This document shows, in pieces, positions 7,873 through 16,645 of a DNA stretch of 64,000 nt. The notes under the pieces are model-generated. The model did no database searches and was not told the DNA's origin. It saw only the letters and a list, made by a program, of their open reading frames with translations. The translations under genes were made by a program, and so were the position numbers. Source of the DNA: Paenibacillus paridis (GTDB lineage Bacteria; Bacillota; Bacilli; Paenibacillales; Paenibacillaceae); NCBI RefSeq assembly GCF_006345825.1, contig NZ_VCIX01000092.1:310001-374000 (forward strand). The letters are read 5' to 3'. Numbering within the stretch: the stretch's first letter is position 1; each line of letters begins with the position of its first letter.

Positions 7873-9471
7873 ATGAAGGTAACGAAAGGTTTGGGCAAAA
7901 CGCTTGTTGGGCTAACGGCGGCCATGCTTGTCATGTCAGGCTGCAGCACAAATTCAGGATCATCCGGTTCACCTAATGCAGAACCGCTGTCAACAAGCAA
8001 GCCATCCGAGGAAATCGGATCAAGCACAAGCAATCCCGATACATCGACCTACCGCAAGCTCAAAGTCTATACGGTAGGCAATTTTCCACAAAACGACTCC
8101 AAGGCAGTTGTTGCAGAAATCAATAAATACTTGAAAGAGAAAATTAATGCGGAGATCGACTTCCAAGGACTGCCCTGGTCCTCCTGGTCTGAGAAGATGG
8201 CGCTGGCCTATCAGTCCGGAGAGCAAGTAGACTTGACTTTTGCTCCGAACTGGGCAGATTTTTCCAACAATGTAACCAAAGGGGCGTTTCTCCCGCTAGA
8301 TGATTTGCTAACCGAATACGGGCAAGGAATAATGGAGACTTTAGATCCTCGTTTTCTCGATGGGGGCAGAGTAAATGGGAAAATTTACGCGATCCCAACT
8401 AACAAAGAAATCGGCGAGAGCCACACGATTATGTTTCGGAAAGATCTTATTGATAAATACGGATTTGATATCAACTCTATCCAAACACTGGAAGACCTAG
8501 AGCCGTGGCTTCAAACCATTAAGGATAAGGAACCCGGCCTTGCACCTATCTGGCTCTCAGGCAGTGGTTCTGATACGCTGAGCTACTTCGACAAAACAAA
8601 GCCGAGCATGGAAGAAAACTTCCGTTACGAGCTGGTGGCCGGAGCGCCTGCCGGTATTGTATTGGATACTAAGACAGATAAGATGATCATCAGCACGTTG
8701 GAATCCGATGCGACTATTTATAGGTTGAGGCTCTACAGCGAATGGTTCAAAAAGGGATTCATCAATCAGGATGCCGCGACGACCAAAACGAGCGCCGAAG
8801 ATGCATTTAAGGCCGGCAAAACGTGGATGAAATTCGGTTCCGATAAACCGGATTCTGACAAGGAAGATTCCAGCGCGACGGGTATCGAACTAGTCAAGCT
8901 GAAGGGGAATGATCCTGAAATCAGTACAGCAAGCGTCAGCAACTCCATGATGGCAATCGGCCGCACATCTGTCGATCCGGAGCGCACAATGATGCTTCTA
9001 AACCTTCTTCATACCGACAAAAATCTGGTCAACCTGATCGATTTCGGTGTGGAAGGACGGCAATATGTCAAGGTAGAGGGCAAGGATAATTTCATTAAGC
9101 TGCAAGATGGCGTCTCTACCCGTGCGGATACGGGGTGGGCTCCGGGTATTGAGTGGATGTTTGGGAATCAGACGCTCACTTATTTGTGGGAAGGCGAAAG
9201 CCCTGACAAATGGGAGAAGTTCAAAGCCTATAACGAAAAAGCTCATAAAGTAAAATCGTTTGGCTTCAGCTTCAACACGGACGCTGTCAAAACAGAGGTG
9301 TCCGTCGTCAGCAATATTATTAAGGAGTATCGTCCGCTGCTTGAAACGGGAAGTTTGGATGCCGACAAGGTACTGGCAGAATACAATGAAAAGCTAAAGG
9401 CCAACGGTATTGAGAAGATCCGAACCGAAGCTCAGAAACAGTACGATGAGTGGAAGGCAAATCAACCATAA
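7873..9471 (+). CDS. Extracellular solute-binding lipoprotein (LplA/YtcQ-like)
   Basis: 532 aa. The lipoprotein signal peptide has lipobox VMSGC with Cys24 as the lipidation site, then a Ser/Gly/Pro-rich tether and a large solute-binding fold of the LplA family. GGGGGTTAAAGAA precedes ATG 7873. It is the ligand-binding component of the importer formed with the two upstream permeases. A stable hairpin follows the gene before the kinase; this commonly lets the binding protein be made in excess over the sensor genes. Ligand unknown; xylo- or pectin-derived oligosaccharides are plausible. Confidence 0.92.
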   Translation: MKVTKGLGKTLVGLTAAMLVMSGCSTNSGSSGSPNAEPLSTSKPSEEIGSSTSNPDTSTYRKLKVYTVGNFPQNDSKAVVAEINKYLKEKINAEIDFQGLPWSSWSEKMALAYQSGEQVDLTFAPNWADFSNNVTKGAFLPLDDLLTEYGQGIMETLDPRFLDGGRVNGKIYAIPTNKEIGESHTIMFRKDLIDKYGFDINSIQTLEDLEPWLQTIKDKEPGLAPIWLSGSGSDTLSYFDKTKPSMEENFRYELVAGAPAGIVLDTKTDKMIISTLESDATIYRLRLYSEWFKKGFINQDAATTKTSAEDAFKAGKTWMKFGSDKPDSDKEDSSATGIELVKLKGNDPEISTASVSNSMMAIGRTSVDPERTMMLLNLLHTDKNLVNLIDFGVEGRQYVKVEGKDNFIKLQDGVSTRADTGWAPGIEWMFGNQTLTYLWEGESPDKWEKFKAYNEKAHKVKSFGFSFNTDAVKTEVSVVSNIIKEYRPLLETGSLDADKVLAEYNEKLKANGIEKIRTEAQKQYDEWKANQP

Positions 9472-9478
9472 GCAGGCA

Positions 9479-9508
9479 GGGGAAGGACCGAATCGGTCTT
9501 TCCCCTTT
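9479..9508 (+). terminator. Hairpin between binding protein and kinase (leaky terminator or processing site)
   Basis: GGGGAAGGACCGA and TCGGTCTTTCCCC pair with almost no loop, followed by only a short T run. It probably attenuates transcription into the kinase/regulator genes or stabilises the upstream mRNA. Confidence 0.65.
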
Positions 9509-9551
9509 CGTGCCGCATGGGTACTAATAAACTAGGCAAAGGAGAGGAAAT

Positions 9552-11288
9552 GTGAGACTTTCGTTGCAATTTAAAGTAAGCGCTCTCGTCCTGTTATTAG
9601 TAGCGCCACTTTTTTTCTTCCTTTATTACACCAATATCTACTCTACAAATATCGTTCGCGAGAAAGTAGCAAAATCCGCGTCGGATACGTTGACCCTTCA
9701 CTTAGGCGCTCTTGATGAGCTGCTGGAGCAGACCAGTACTTATTTGCTGCGAACGGCAAACGAAAGCATGCTGCTTGAGCTATATTCGGAAAGCGACCCG
9801 GAAAGTGTTAACTATTATTTATCGATCAGAAAATTAATGGATCAGTGGTATAGCGACGTTAGCTACTACTCAATTATTCGCAGTGTGTTCGTATATCATC
9901 TTAGCCGGGACGAGTTATTTCTAAGCAGTCAGAAGGAGTATTACGAGGAGAAGGAGGCTATTCGCAACGGACTGTCTTCCCGGCTGAAGAAATTCAAGCT
10001 TCCGACATCCTTGAAGTGGGAAATCATTAATGTCGGCGGCCAGCCAGTCCTATTTAAGGCATTACCTGATAAAAGCGGAAGGCTGCTGGTCGGCGTGCTG
10101 GTTAGCATTGACTCCTTAGCCCAGCCTCTCATCCGTTTGGAGTCAGTAGAGAGCGACGAGAAGATTGGCATTATTTCCAAAGAGGGTCATCTATTGTGGG
10201 GGCAATTCTCCAATGAGGATCTTGTCCGCATCCGCAGGCATTTGAACGATCAATCGAATCACACGAGCGCTTCTATTCAACTTAGTGACGGCAGCAGCTA
10301 TTTGTTCGTAGGCAAACCGTCTCTTTTCTCAGATCTCAATGTGTTCATTTTATTGGACGAAAAATTGCTGCTCGACGAGCTGCCTCTGTTTCAACGAGTA
10401 ATTAAGGTTATTCCGATAGCTGTTGTCGTCATTCTAGTTATTCTGTTCTTTCTATTAAGCAGGCTAGTATTTAAGCCCATTCAGCAGTTGGCAAGCGGGA
10501 TGCGTATACTGGGCAAGGGACAATTGGATTTTCGTTTAAAGGAAGAGAAATCTAAGGAGTTTCAACTGATTACACAACAGTTCAATCGAATGGCTGAACA
10601 AATCGGGGATTTAAAGATCTACGTATATGAAGAGCAAATGAAAGTGCAGCAAGCCGAGCTTAAGCATCTTCAGGCTCAGATTAATCCTCATTTTTTCATG
10701 AATTCCTTAAATATTGTTTTCCATCTAGTAGAGCTTCAGAAGTATTCGTTGATTAAGAAGATGATCAGCCACCTGGTCTCCTATTTCAGGTTCATCATGA
10801 GCACCAACGATGCGTGGATTGCGCTTGTCAGTGAATTTAATCATATCCGAAACTACATGGAAATCCAAATGGTTATGTACCCGGGCAAACTTAGTTTTCA
10901 CGAACGGCTGCCCAAGGAACTTGAGAGCGTCCTAGTGCCGCCATTGCTTGTACAACCATTCGTGGAGAATGCCATTAAGCATGGATTTATTAATAATGCA
11001 AAGCATTTTGAAGTCAGCATCACGGTAAGTGAAGAAACTAGTGACGATGGGCATTTATATATGGCTGTTCAAATTTGCGATACCGGACCGGGATTCTCCG
11101 AGCAGCAGCTGGTCATGCTTAACCTCGGATTATATGAAAAAGAGCCGACAGACCGTCAATTGGGGATATGGAATGTGCGCAGACGCTTAATTATGTTCTA
11201 TGATGAACGCGCGAAAATAACCTTCCGCAATGATCCTCGGGGCGGCGGAATGGTGAATATCAAATTGCCTATGCAGAGGAGGCTTTGA
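9552..11288 (+). CDS. YesM-family sensor histidine kinase
   Basis: 578 aa. Membrane helix 1 (about 10-30), an extracytoplasmic sensor region (about 35-285), helix 2 (about 288-310), HAMP (about 312-365), then the His_kinase domain with NPHFFMNSLN carrying the phospho-His at about 380, and a C-terminal HATPase with the VENAIKHG N-box. The GTG at 9552 follows AAAGGAGAGGAAAT; the overlapping ATG is immediately followed by a stop. It is the sensor for the importer operon and probably responds to the same oligosaccharide as the 7873 lipoprotein. Its stop codon overlaps the leader of the next gene. Confidence 0.93.
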   Translation: MRLSLQFKVSALVLLLVAPLFFFLYYTNIYSTNIVREKVAKSASDTLTLHLGALDELLEQTSTYLLRTANESMLLELYSESDPESVNYYLSIRKLMDQWYSDVSYYSIIRSVFVYHLSRDELFLSSQKEYYEEKEAIRNGLSSRLKKFKLPTSLKWEIINVGGQPVLFKALPDKSGRLLVGVLVSIDSLAQPLIRLESVESDEKIGIISKEGHLLWGQFSNEDLVRIRRHLNDQSNHTSASIQLSDGSSYLFVGKPSLFSDLNVFILLDEKLLLDELPLFQRVIKVIPIAVVVILVILFFLLSRLVFKPIQQLASGMRILGKGQLDFRLKEEKSKEFQLITQQFNRMAEQIGDLKIYVYEEQMKVQQAELKHLQAQINPHFFMNSLNIVFHLVELQKYSLIKKMISHLVSYFRFIMSTNDAWIALVSEFNHIRNYMEIQMVMYPGKLSFHERLPKELESVLVPPLLVQPFVENAIKHGFINNAKHFEVSITVSEETSDDGHLYMAVQICDTGPGFSEQQLVMLNLGLYEKEPTDRQLGIWNVRRRLIMFYDERAKITFRNDPRGGGMVNIKLPMQRRL

Positions 11289-11290
11289 TC

Positions 11291-12919
11291 ATGGGGATGT
11301 ACAGAATCTTAATTGTTGATGACCAATACTTTGCCTTACTTGGTTTGCAGCAAGGTGTGAATTGGAGCGTGCTGGGCGTTACGCACATTAGCTTGGCGGA
11401 GAACGTGGAACAAGCGTTGAAGGTTCTGAGAAGCACTACTGTCGATTTGCTAATTTGCGATATCGAAATGCCGGGCAGCAGTGGTTTGGACTTGTTGGCC
11501 TGGGTGGAGCAGCACTCGCCGGACACTTTCACGATTATGCTTACTTGTCATGCAGACTTTGAGTACGCGCAGCGCGCCATCCATCATGGGGCGTTCCATT
11601 ATTTGCTGAAGCCCGTCGATTATGAGCAATTGAAAAAAGTGGCGGGTGATGCTCTTGCAGAGGCAGGCAAGCAAAAAGAACAAAAAAAGTTTGAAACTCT
11701 GTTGCAGGATTATCGAAGGAAATGGGAGCATCAGCTGCCTATATTGGTGGAACGCTTCTGGCAGGACATGATTAGTCAACGGGCATCACTGCTCCTAGAT
11801 TCGTTGCAAAGGTCCGCACAAACTTGTGGCTTGTCTATCAAGCCTGGTGATCGATATATTCTGGTTCTCCTTGGACTCGAGCAATGGAAAGATAATCTAA
11901 GCGCGCGGGATGAAGCCATTATGGAGTACGCGCTTCGCAATTTAGCCGGGGAACTGCTTCTGCTAGAGCTGGAAGGTGTCGTATTTCAGGATCATACGGG
12001 TCTCAATCTAGCGATCATATATGCGAAGAATGAAGAGATTTCGATTAGCGACGTGCTTAATTACAATTGCCGTCAATTTCTGAACGAGTGTGAACGGCTC
12101 CTTCATTGCTCCTTATCCATTTATATCAGCCCGACAGTATTATTACCGGAGATCGTTAGCGCCTACAGTTATGTGACGGAGAGAGAGCAGCACAACATAA
12201 CCCGCTCCCGGCAAGTGTTCATGCCTGTCTCTACTCCTTTTGAAAAAACCATGGATCAATTGCATGCAGCAGCTCCTCTAAGCTTGTTTGCGGAGTGGTC
12301 GACGATCATGGAACTTGGCGAGCTAGAGGAGTTGGATCGCCGCGTTAAGCAATGGTTTTGGAATAGTGAAGGAAATACATGGACGAAGGAATCCCATCAT
12401 CAATTTATCCATGGTATTCTCTTCATTATTCACAGCCTATTGGCCCAAAAGGGTTTGTCGATCCACAAGTCGGCAGAGTTAAAGAGCTTGACAGATAAGG
12501 AAAGCTATCCGAAACACTCAGATGCCCTTCAAGATTGGACGCGATGCTGCCTGAGGGCAACCATACGACTTCTCACGGTAAGCAACAAAGTATCTTCTGC
12601 TGTGGTTACCAAGATTAGACATTACATTCGTTCACGATTGGATCAGGAGATTACCCGGGAAGATTTGGCTGCCCATGTCTATTTGAACCCGGCGTATTTA
12701 TCCAGACTGTTCAAGAAGGAGACGGGGTTATCTTTGTCGGATGCCATGATTCAGGAACGGATCCTTGAGGCCAAACGATTGCTGGAAGAAACCGAATATA
12801 AGATTACAGACATTGCAGAGCTTGTAGGTTATACCAGCTTAGGAAGTTTTTCGAACTTGTTCAAAAGAGTTGTCAGTGTAACGCCACAGCAATATCGGGC
12901 ACGGAAAAAACGAGATTAA
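11291..12919 (+). CDS. YesN-like response regulator with AraC-type DNA-binding domain
   Basis: 542 aa. The receiver has LIVDDQ, phosphoacceptor Asp in ICDIEMPG, a Thr in MLTCHAD and the conserved Lys in LLKPVD, so it is complete. A long central region leads to a C-terminal AraC-type double HTH ending TPQQYRARKK. ATG 11291 is chosen because AGGAGG (11276-11282) lies 8 bp upstream; the TTG at 11285 and ATG 11297 are alternatives. It is the cognate regulator of the 9552 kinase and the last gene of the importer operon. Confidence 0.93.
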   Translation: MGMYRILIVDDQYFALLGLQQGVNWSVLGVTHISLAENVEQALKVLRSTTVDLLICDIEMPGSSGLDLLAWVEQHSPDTFTIMLTCHADFEYAQRAIHHGAFHYLLKPVDYEQLKKVAGDALAEAGKQKEQKKFETLLQDYRRKWEHQLPILVERFWQDMISQRASLLLDSLQRSAQTCGLSIKPGDRYILVLLGLEQWKDNLSARDEAIMEYALRNLAGELLLLELEGVVFQDHTGLNLAIIYAKNEEISISDVLNYNCRQFLNECERLLHCSLSIYISPTVLLPEIVSAYSYVTEREQHNITRSRQVFMPVSTPFEKTMDQLHAAAPLSLFAEWSTIMELGELEELDRRVKQWFWNSEGNTWTKESHHQFIHGILFIIHSLLAQKGLSIHKSAELKSLTDKESYPKHSDALQDWTRCCLRATIRLLTVSNKVSSAVVTKIRHYIRSRLDQEITREDLAAHVYLNPAYLSRLFKKETGLSLSDAMIQERILEAKRLLEETEYKITDIAELVGYTSLGSFSNLFKRVVSVTPQQYRARKKRD

Positions 12920-13134
12920 TTGATCACTTTGTGAAAGACCCTAGTATGGCTGTATTTTCTGAAAAATGAAGCGTGATTCTTCACTATACGAAGATTAGTT
13001 TTTCGAAGCATAATTGCAATCTGGAGTTGCAAAGGATGCACGGTCTATTCAATTTGCATTTGCTTTAGGTTCTATTTTTAATGTGATACCATTGACGTGT
13101 ATTTATATATTTTTTAGTTGGAGGTGAAAATCGA

Positions 13135-13689
13135 TTGCTCGATATTGAAAAAATTGGAATGAATATATCGAAACTACGGAGAGGTTTACAGTTGACGCAG
13201 GTGGAAATTTCAACATTAGTAGGGGTTAGTCATCAAGCCGTTTCTAAGTGGGAAAACGGGGGATGTTTGCCTGATATTGAAGTCTTATTAAGGCTTGGAA
13301 AGATTTTTAATCAATCCGTTGAAGAGCTTCTTCTGAGTGAGGGGGTGACAGATCATGTATTTCCTGGTGGAAAAGTCGAACATCTTTACGAAACTTCGGA
13401 CCTATCTGGTGTATGGACAAAAGTTTTAGATGAAATTAGAAAAAAGATTTCTCTTTCCAGCTTCAATACATGGTTAAGAAATACGAATGCAGAGTACGTA
13501 GATGAAACGTTCTTTATCTATAGCCCGAACAACTTCATGTCAGAATGGCTATACCATCGATATTCCTCGCTCATAATTAAAACGCTTGAGGAAATTACGG
13601 GTGAGACGGACTTCAAGCTGGAATTTCGATCTAGGGATACAAACGATAGAGGAAACGGATTTTTCCAAGTGGAACCTCTTAAAACTTAG
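13135..13689 (+). CDS. XRE-family HTH regulator fused to a DnaA N-terminal (domain I) module
   Basis: 184 aa, starting at TTG 13135 behind GGAGGTG. Residues about 8-68 are a classic XRE/Cro helix-turn-helix (ISKLRRGLQLTQ, then VSHQAVSKWENG). Residues about 90-165 match the N-terminal interaction domain of the replication initiator DnaA: VWTKVLDEIRKKIS, SFNTWLRNT, then PNNFMSEWLYHRYSSLI and a TGE end. DnaA's ATPase and its origin-binding domain are absent. In DnaA, domain I mediates self-association and binds DnaB helicase, SirA or other partners. The fusion could couple a repressor to DnaA or helicase, or simply use domain I to dimerise. It is monocistronic, with a terminator downstream and no phage genes nearby. 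Confidence 0.85.
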   Translation: MLDIEKIGMNISKLRRGLQLTQVEISTLVGVSHQAVSKWENGGCLPDIEVLLRLGKIFNQSVEELLLSEGVTDHVFPGGKVEHLYETSDLSGVWTKVLDEIRKKISLSSFNTWLRNTNAEYVDETFFIYSPNNFMSEWLYHRYSSLIIKTLEEITGETDFKLEFRSRDTNDRGNGFFQVEPLKT

Positions 13690-13734
13690 AAAAGAGGTAG
13701 GTTTTAAACTAAGGGGGAATTTTTGTTTAATGAA

Positions 13735-13786
13735 GCTGTGGCAGTCTTAGACTATATTTTCTAGTCCAAGGCTGCCATAGCATTTT
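13735..13786. terminator. Bidirectional terminator
   Basis: Arms of about 20 bp (GCTGTGGCAGTCTTAGACTA and its imperfect complement) with a 6-nt loop, between the rightward XRE-DnaA gene and the leftward ABC-2 exporter genes. Confidence 0.75.
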
Positions 13787-13821
13787 ACTCTACGATACGT
13801 ACGCTTACGAACGGCAAATAG

Positions 13822-14616
13822 TTATCCGCCCGCTCCCTGATACTTGTTTGCGCCATACATCCAAAAGCGGTAGCCTAGTCCATAAATCAGCGGACCCGCG
13901 AGCGGGACCAGCCACTTGGCCCAATGCGGAATTAGCGATGTTTCGTACGACAAAAGAAAGGCTGCAGGATAGAAATTGACAAAAGCGAGTGGAACCCCAA
14001 CGGTCAAGAGCAGCTGAACCACGGTTCCGAATATGGGAAGAGGATAGGATATGAATTCCTTTAATTGGAAAAACAATGAAAACAAGTATCCTGTCCTCAC
14101 CCATACGAAGGTGGTCGCGCCAATAGCAGTGAGCAATCCAGCATGAATCATTGCACCGCTGATTAAAGCAAGCAGCAAATAGACATAATCTGTCCATGAC
14201 CACTGTAAATTTAATTGAGCGATAGCCCAAATTAATACAGTTCCGGAAATACTGATATGGGCGACGTATGCTAGGTTAAAACCGCGACTAATCAGGTATA
14301 AGTAGGGGTTGACAGGTTTAATGAGCAGCGTATCGAAGGTGCCTTCCCGAACTTGACCTTCCAGACCCGACATCTGCACGAAAGAAAAGGATGCGCCAAG
14401 CGCATATGTAAATAATCCAATGCTATAAAGCAAAGCAATTTCAGGCCAGTTCCAGCCAGCAATCGAGTTGAATTGCTTCATGAACAGCCAGATGACAATA
14501 TAGTCGCCTGCATAGGAAATGATTTGAGCGAAGGCAGAAAGTACAAAATCAGCTCGGTATTCCATTTTCTCTTTCAATAATAATCGAACCAGCTTACTGA
14601 AGAGTAATAAAGTCAT
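13822..14616 (-). CDS. ABC-2 family exporter permease (second subunit)
   Basis: 264 aa with about six hydrophobic helices, resembling the ABC-2 membrane family paired with daunorubicin-type ATPases (ABC2_membrane_6 group). The upstream AAGGAGG site is near the end of gene 14635. It is the last gene of a leftward three-gene operon: ATPase 16447, permease 15423, then this one, with gaps of only 13-18 bp. Two distinct permeases probably form a heterodimeric export channel. The substrate is not deducible; related systems are annotated as drug or viologen exporters. Confidence 0.85.
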   Translation of the reverse strand: MTLLLFSKLVRLLLKEKMEYRADFVLSAFAQIISYAGDYIVIWLFMKQFNSIAGWNWPEIALLYSIGLFTYALGASFSFVQMSGLEGQVREGTFDTLLIKPVNPYLYLISRGFNLAYVAHISISGTVLIWAIAQLNLQWSWTDYVYLLLALISGAMIHAGLLTAIGATTFVWVRTGYLFSLFFQLKEFISYPLPIFGTVVQLLLTVGVPLAFVNFYPAAFLLSYETSLIPHWAKWLVPLAGPLIYGLGYRFWMYGANKYQGAGG

Positions 14617-14634
14617 AGTACGCCTCCTTTCTTA

Positions 14635-15423
14635 TTAGCCTCCTTGAACGATTAATCGCCGAACGGCTTTGCCCCACAGCCAGTGGGCAACAACAAGCAA
14701 CAAGATGATCCATATCAAGCCTAACGCGATGGTTCTCCATAATTCTGCCTCGTTCTGATTGCCGAGATAAATCGCCGCAGGTACATAGCCTAGATATTGG
14801 AATGGCAACAACTTGGCGACCGCTGCCCAGGAAGGGGAATAGAACCACAAGGGCAGAAACGAACCGCTGAAAATGGTAATTAAGCCGCCGAGCGTCCAAC
14901 TGAGAGCAAAATGGCTTAAGAACCAGAAGGCAAGAAGAGAAACAAGATAACCAAGTAGAAAAGAAAGAATTAAAGCCATTAGCAGAGCCCCTAGAAAAGC
15001 AATGAAATGTATCGTTGAAGCTGGAGGAAGCATTCCGAACAAAATCCATGCAAGAATCAGAGAGGGGATAACTGTGAAAATGAACTGATAAAGCGATTGT
15101 CCAAGCCCATCAAAAAGCAGATATAAAGGATAGGAGAGCGGTTTGATTAGCTCTGATGCAATACTGCCGGATTTAAGACTGCCGTCAACCTTACTGCTAA
15201 CCCGGTTTAGCAAAAGAGCAAAAAGGAGGGTGTTTAGTATACTATATGTAATCATTTGCTCGACTGTCGTACTGGCTGAACCGCCGTTACCGATAACGGC
15301 CCTCCAAATCTCGACTTGGATGAGTATTGCAAAATAGTTTCCGAGCAGACGAAGCCATACTTCGGAACGAAATGCTAACTGGTTAACAAAGGCCTTTAAC
15401 GTAAACATGAAATAGGTCGACAT
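14635..15423 (-). CDS. ABC-2 family exporter permease (first subunit)
   Basis: 262 aa, about six membrane helices, same family as the neighbouring 13822 gene. ATG 15423 follows AAAAGGAGCAGACA and is preferred over an in-frame start 15 codons upstream that lies inside the ATPase gene. It acts with the 15437 ATPase and the 13822 permease. Confidence 0.87.
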   Translation of the reverse strand: MSTYFMFTLKAFVNQLAFRSEVWLRLLGNYFAILIQVEIWRAVIGNGGSASTTVEQMITYSILNTLLFALLLNRVSSKVDGSLKSGSIASELIKPLSYPLYLLFDGLGQSLYQFIFTVIPSLILAWILFGMLPPASTIHFIAFLGALLMALILSFLLGYLVSLLAFWFLSHFALSWTLGGLITIFSGSFLPLWFYSPSWAAVAKLLPFQYLGYVPAAIYLGNQNEAELWRTIALGLIWIILLLVVAHWLWGKAVRRLIVQGG

Positions 15424-15436
15424 TGTCTGCTCCTTT

Positions 15437-16447
15437 TCATCCGATTTTGCTAATCGGTTGTTCCTCACTAGCTAGTTGAAGATACAGCTTGCGTATGACG
15501 GATTCGATATCCAGACTTTCAATAGAGGCGTCTTCTACAGGGTATTGGGAGGCAATCCGGCTGACGTGTTCAAATACGGTTGATTCACCTCGCGGTACTA
15601 AAAAGGTTTTGCGTATTCCCTCGTCCTGAAGCAACGTAATGCCAGGGATATCGAGCAGCCCGGGATCAACTCGGAAATCGATGATAACTTTCCTTTCACT
15701 TCCCAGCTTAGCTCGTAAATCTTCTACAGAGCCATCGTAGACTAGGCTTCCTTTGTTAACGACAAGCATACGTGGGCAAATTTCTTCAATATCTTTCATG
15801 TCATGGGTAGTTAATACAATAGTAACTTTACGCTCCCGATTTACAGTGCGAAGGAAGCGCCGAATTTGATCCTTGGCCATCACATCTAGACCGATCGTTG
15901 GTTCATCGAGAAATAGTATTTTGGGCTCATGAAGCAGCGCCATGGCGATCTCAACTCGCATACGTTGCCCCAAGCTAAGCTGTCTTACAGGCTTCTGCAC
16001 AAATTCATGAACGGAGAGCAGGCTCATGCAAAGCTCCAGATTTTTACGAAATGCAGAATCCGGTATTTTATAGATGTATTTGTGAAGATCAAAGGAATCT
16101 GTGACGGGAAGGTCCCACCATAATTGACTTCGTTGTCCAAAAACGACCCCGATTTGCTGTGCATTCGCTTTTCTTGCTTCATGCGGTACTACGCCGAGTA
16201 CTTTAATGTCTCCATTCGTTGGGACCAGGATGCCTGTCATCATTTTAATCATTGTAGATTTACCTGCACCATTTGGCCCCAGATAACCAACGGCTTCTCC
16301 TTCGTTGATCGTAAATGACATATTGTTAACAGCATCTTCTTCTGTATATTGCCTTGTAAAAAGACTTCTAACGGACCCGATCAGTCCAGGAAATCGTCGG
16401 TATTGCCGATACGTCTTAGTGATTCCGTTAACGGCTATTATACTCAC
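15437..16447 (-). CDS. ABC exporter ATP-binding protein (daunorubicin/viologen-exporter type)
   Basis: 336 aa. Walker A GPNGAGKSTM, Q-loop GVVFGQRSQLWWDLP, signature LSLGQRMR, Walker B ILFLDEPTIGLD and switch His in LTTHDM. The QLWWDLP after the Q-loop and the roughly 90-residue C-terminal extension are typical of ATPases that work with paired ABC-2 permeases. It starts at GTG 16447 behind GGCAGGTGACGAT; an overlapping ATG is followed at once by a stop. First gene of the leftward exporter operon, divergent from the 16646 exporter. Confidence 0.93.
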   Translation of the reverse strand: MSIIAVNGITKTYRQYRRFPGLIGSVRSLFTRQYTEEDAVNNMSFTINEGEAVGYLGPNGAGKSTMIKMMTGILVPTNGDIKVLGVVPHEARKANAQQIGVVFGQRSQLWWDLPVTDSFDLHKYIYKIPDSAFRKNLELCMSLLSVHEFVQKPVRQLSLGQRMRVEIAMALLHEPKILFLDEPTIGLDVMAKDQIRRFLRTVNRERKVTIVLTTHDMKDIEEICPRMLVVNKGSLVYDGSVEDLRAKLGSERKVIIDFRVDPGLLDIPGITLLQDEGIRKTFLVPRGESTVFEHVSRIASQYPVEDASIESLDIESVIRKLYLQLASEEQPISKIG

Positions 16448-16578
16448 ATCGTCACCTGCCTTTAGAATTTATCGCTACGTCGATAATTTACAATTTAACC
16501 ATCTTAAGGGAAATTGGGGGTAAATACAATAGATTGTAAAATAATCTATGATTTGATGGGTAAATGATCAGCTAATTG

Positions 16579-16612
16579 ACAGGTTGTTTCCAATTTCACT
16601 ATGTAGTAAATT
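16579..16612 (+). promoter_or_regulatory. Shared-motif promoter (ACAGG-TTGTTT-N17-TAAATT) for the ABC exporter
   Basis: ACAGG (16579-16583), TTGTTT (16584-16589), 17-bp spacer, TAAATT (16607-16612). Ten of the eleven bases from ACAGG through the -35 hexamer to the next position match the esterase promoter at 4706. The transcription start would fall near 16619, which rules out the TTG at 16628 as a well-led start and supports TTG 16646. Confidence 0.6.
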
Positions 16613-16645
16613 TTGAGTTACTAATTATTGGGGGAAGAAAAGACC

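Noticed and set aside
13135..13689. Prophage remnant containing the XRE-DnaA protein
   Set aside because: No integrase, att repeats or other phage-like genes are next to it; both neighbours are ordinary chromosomal operons.
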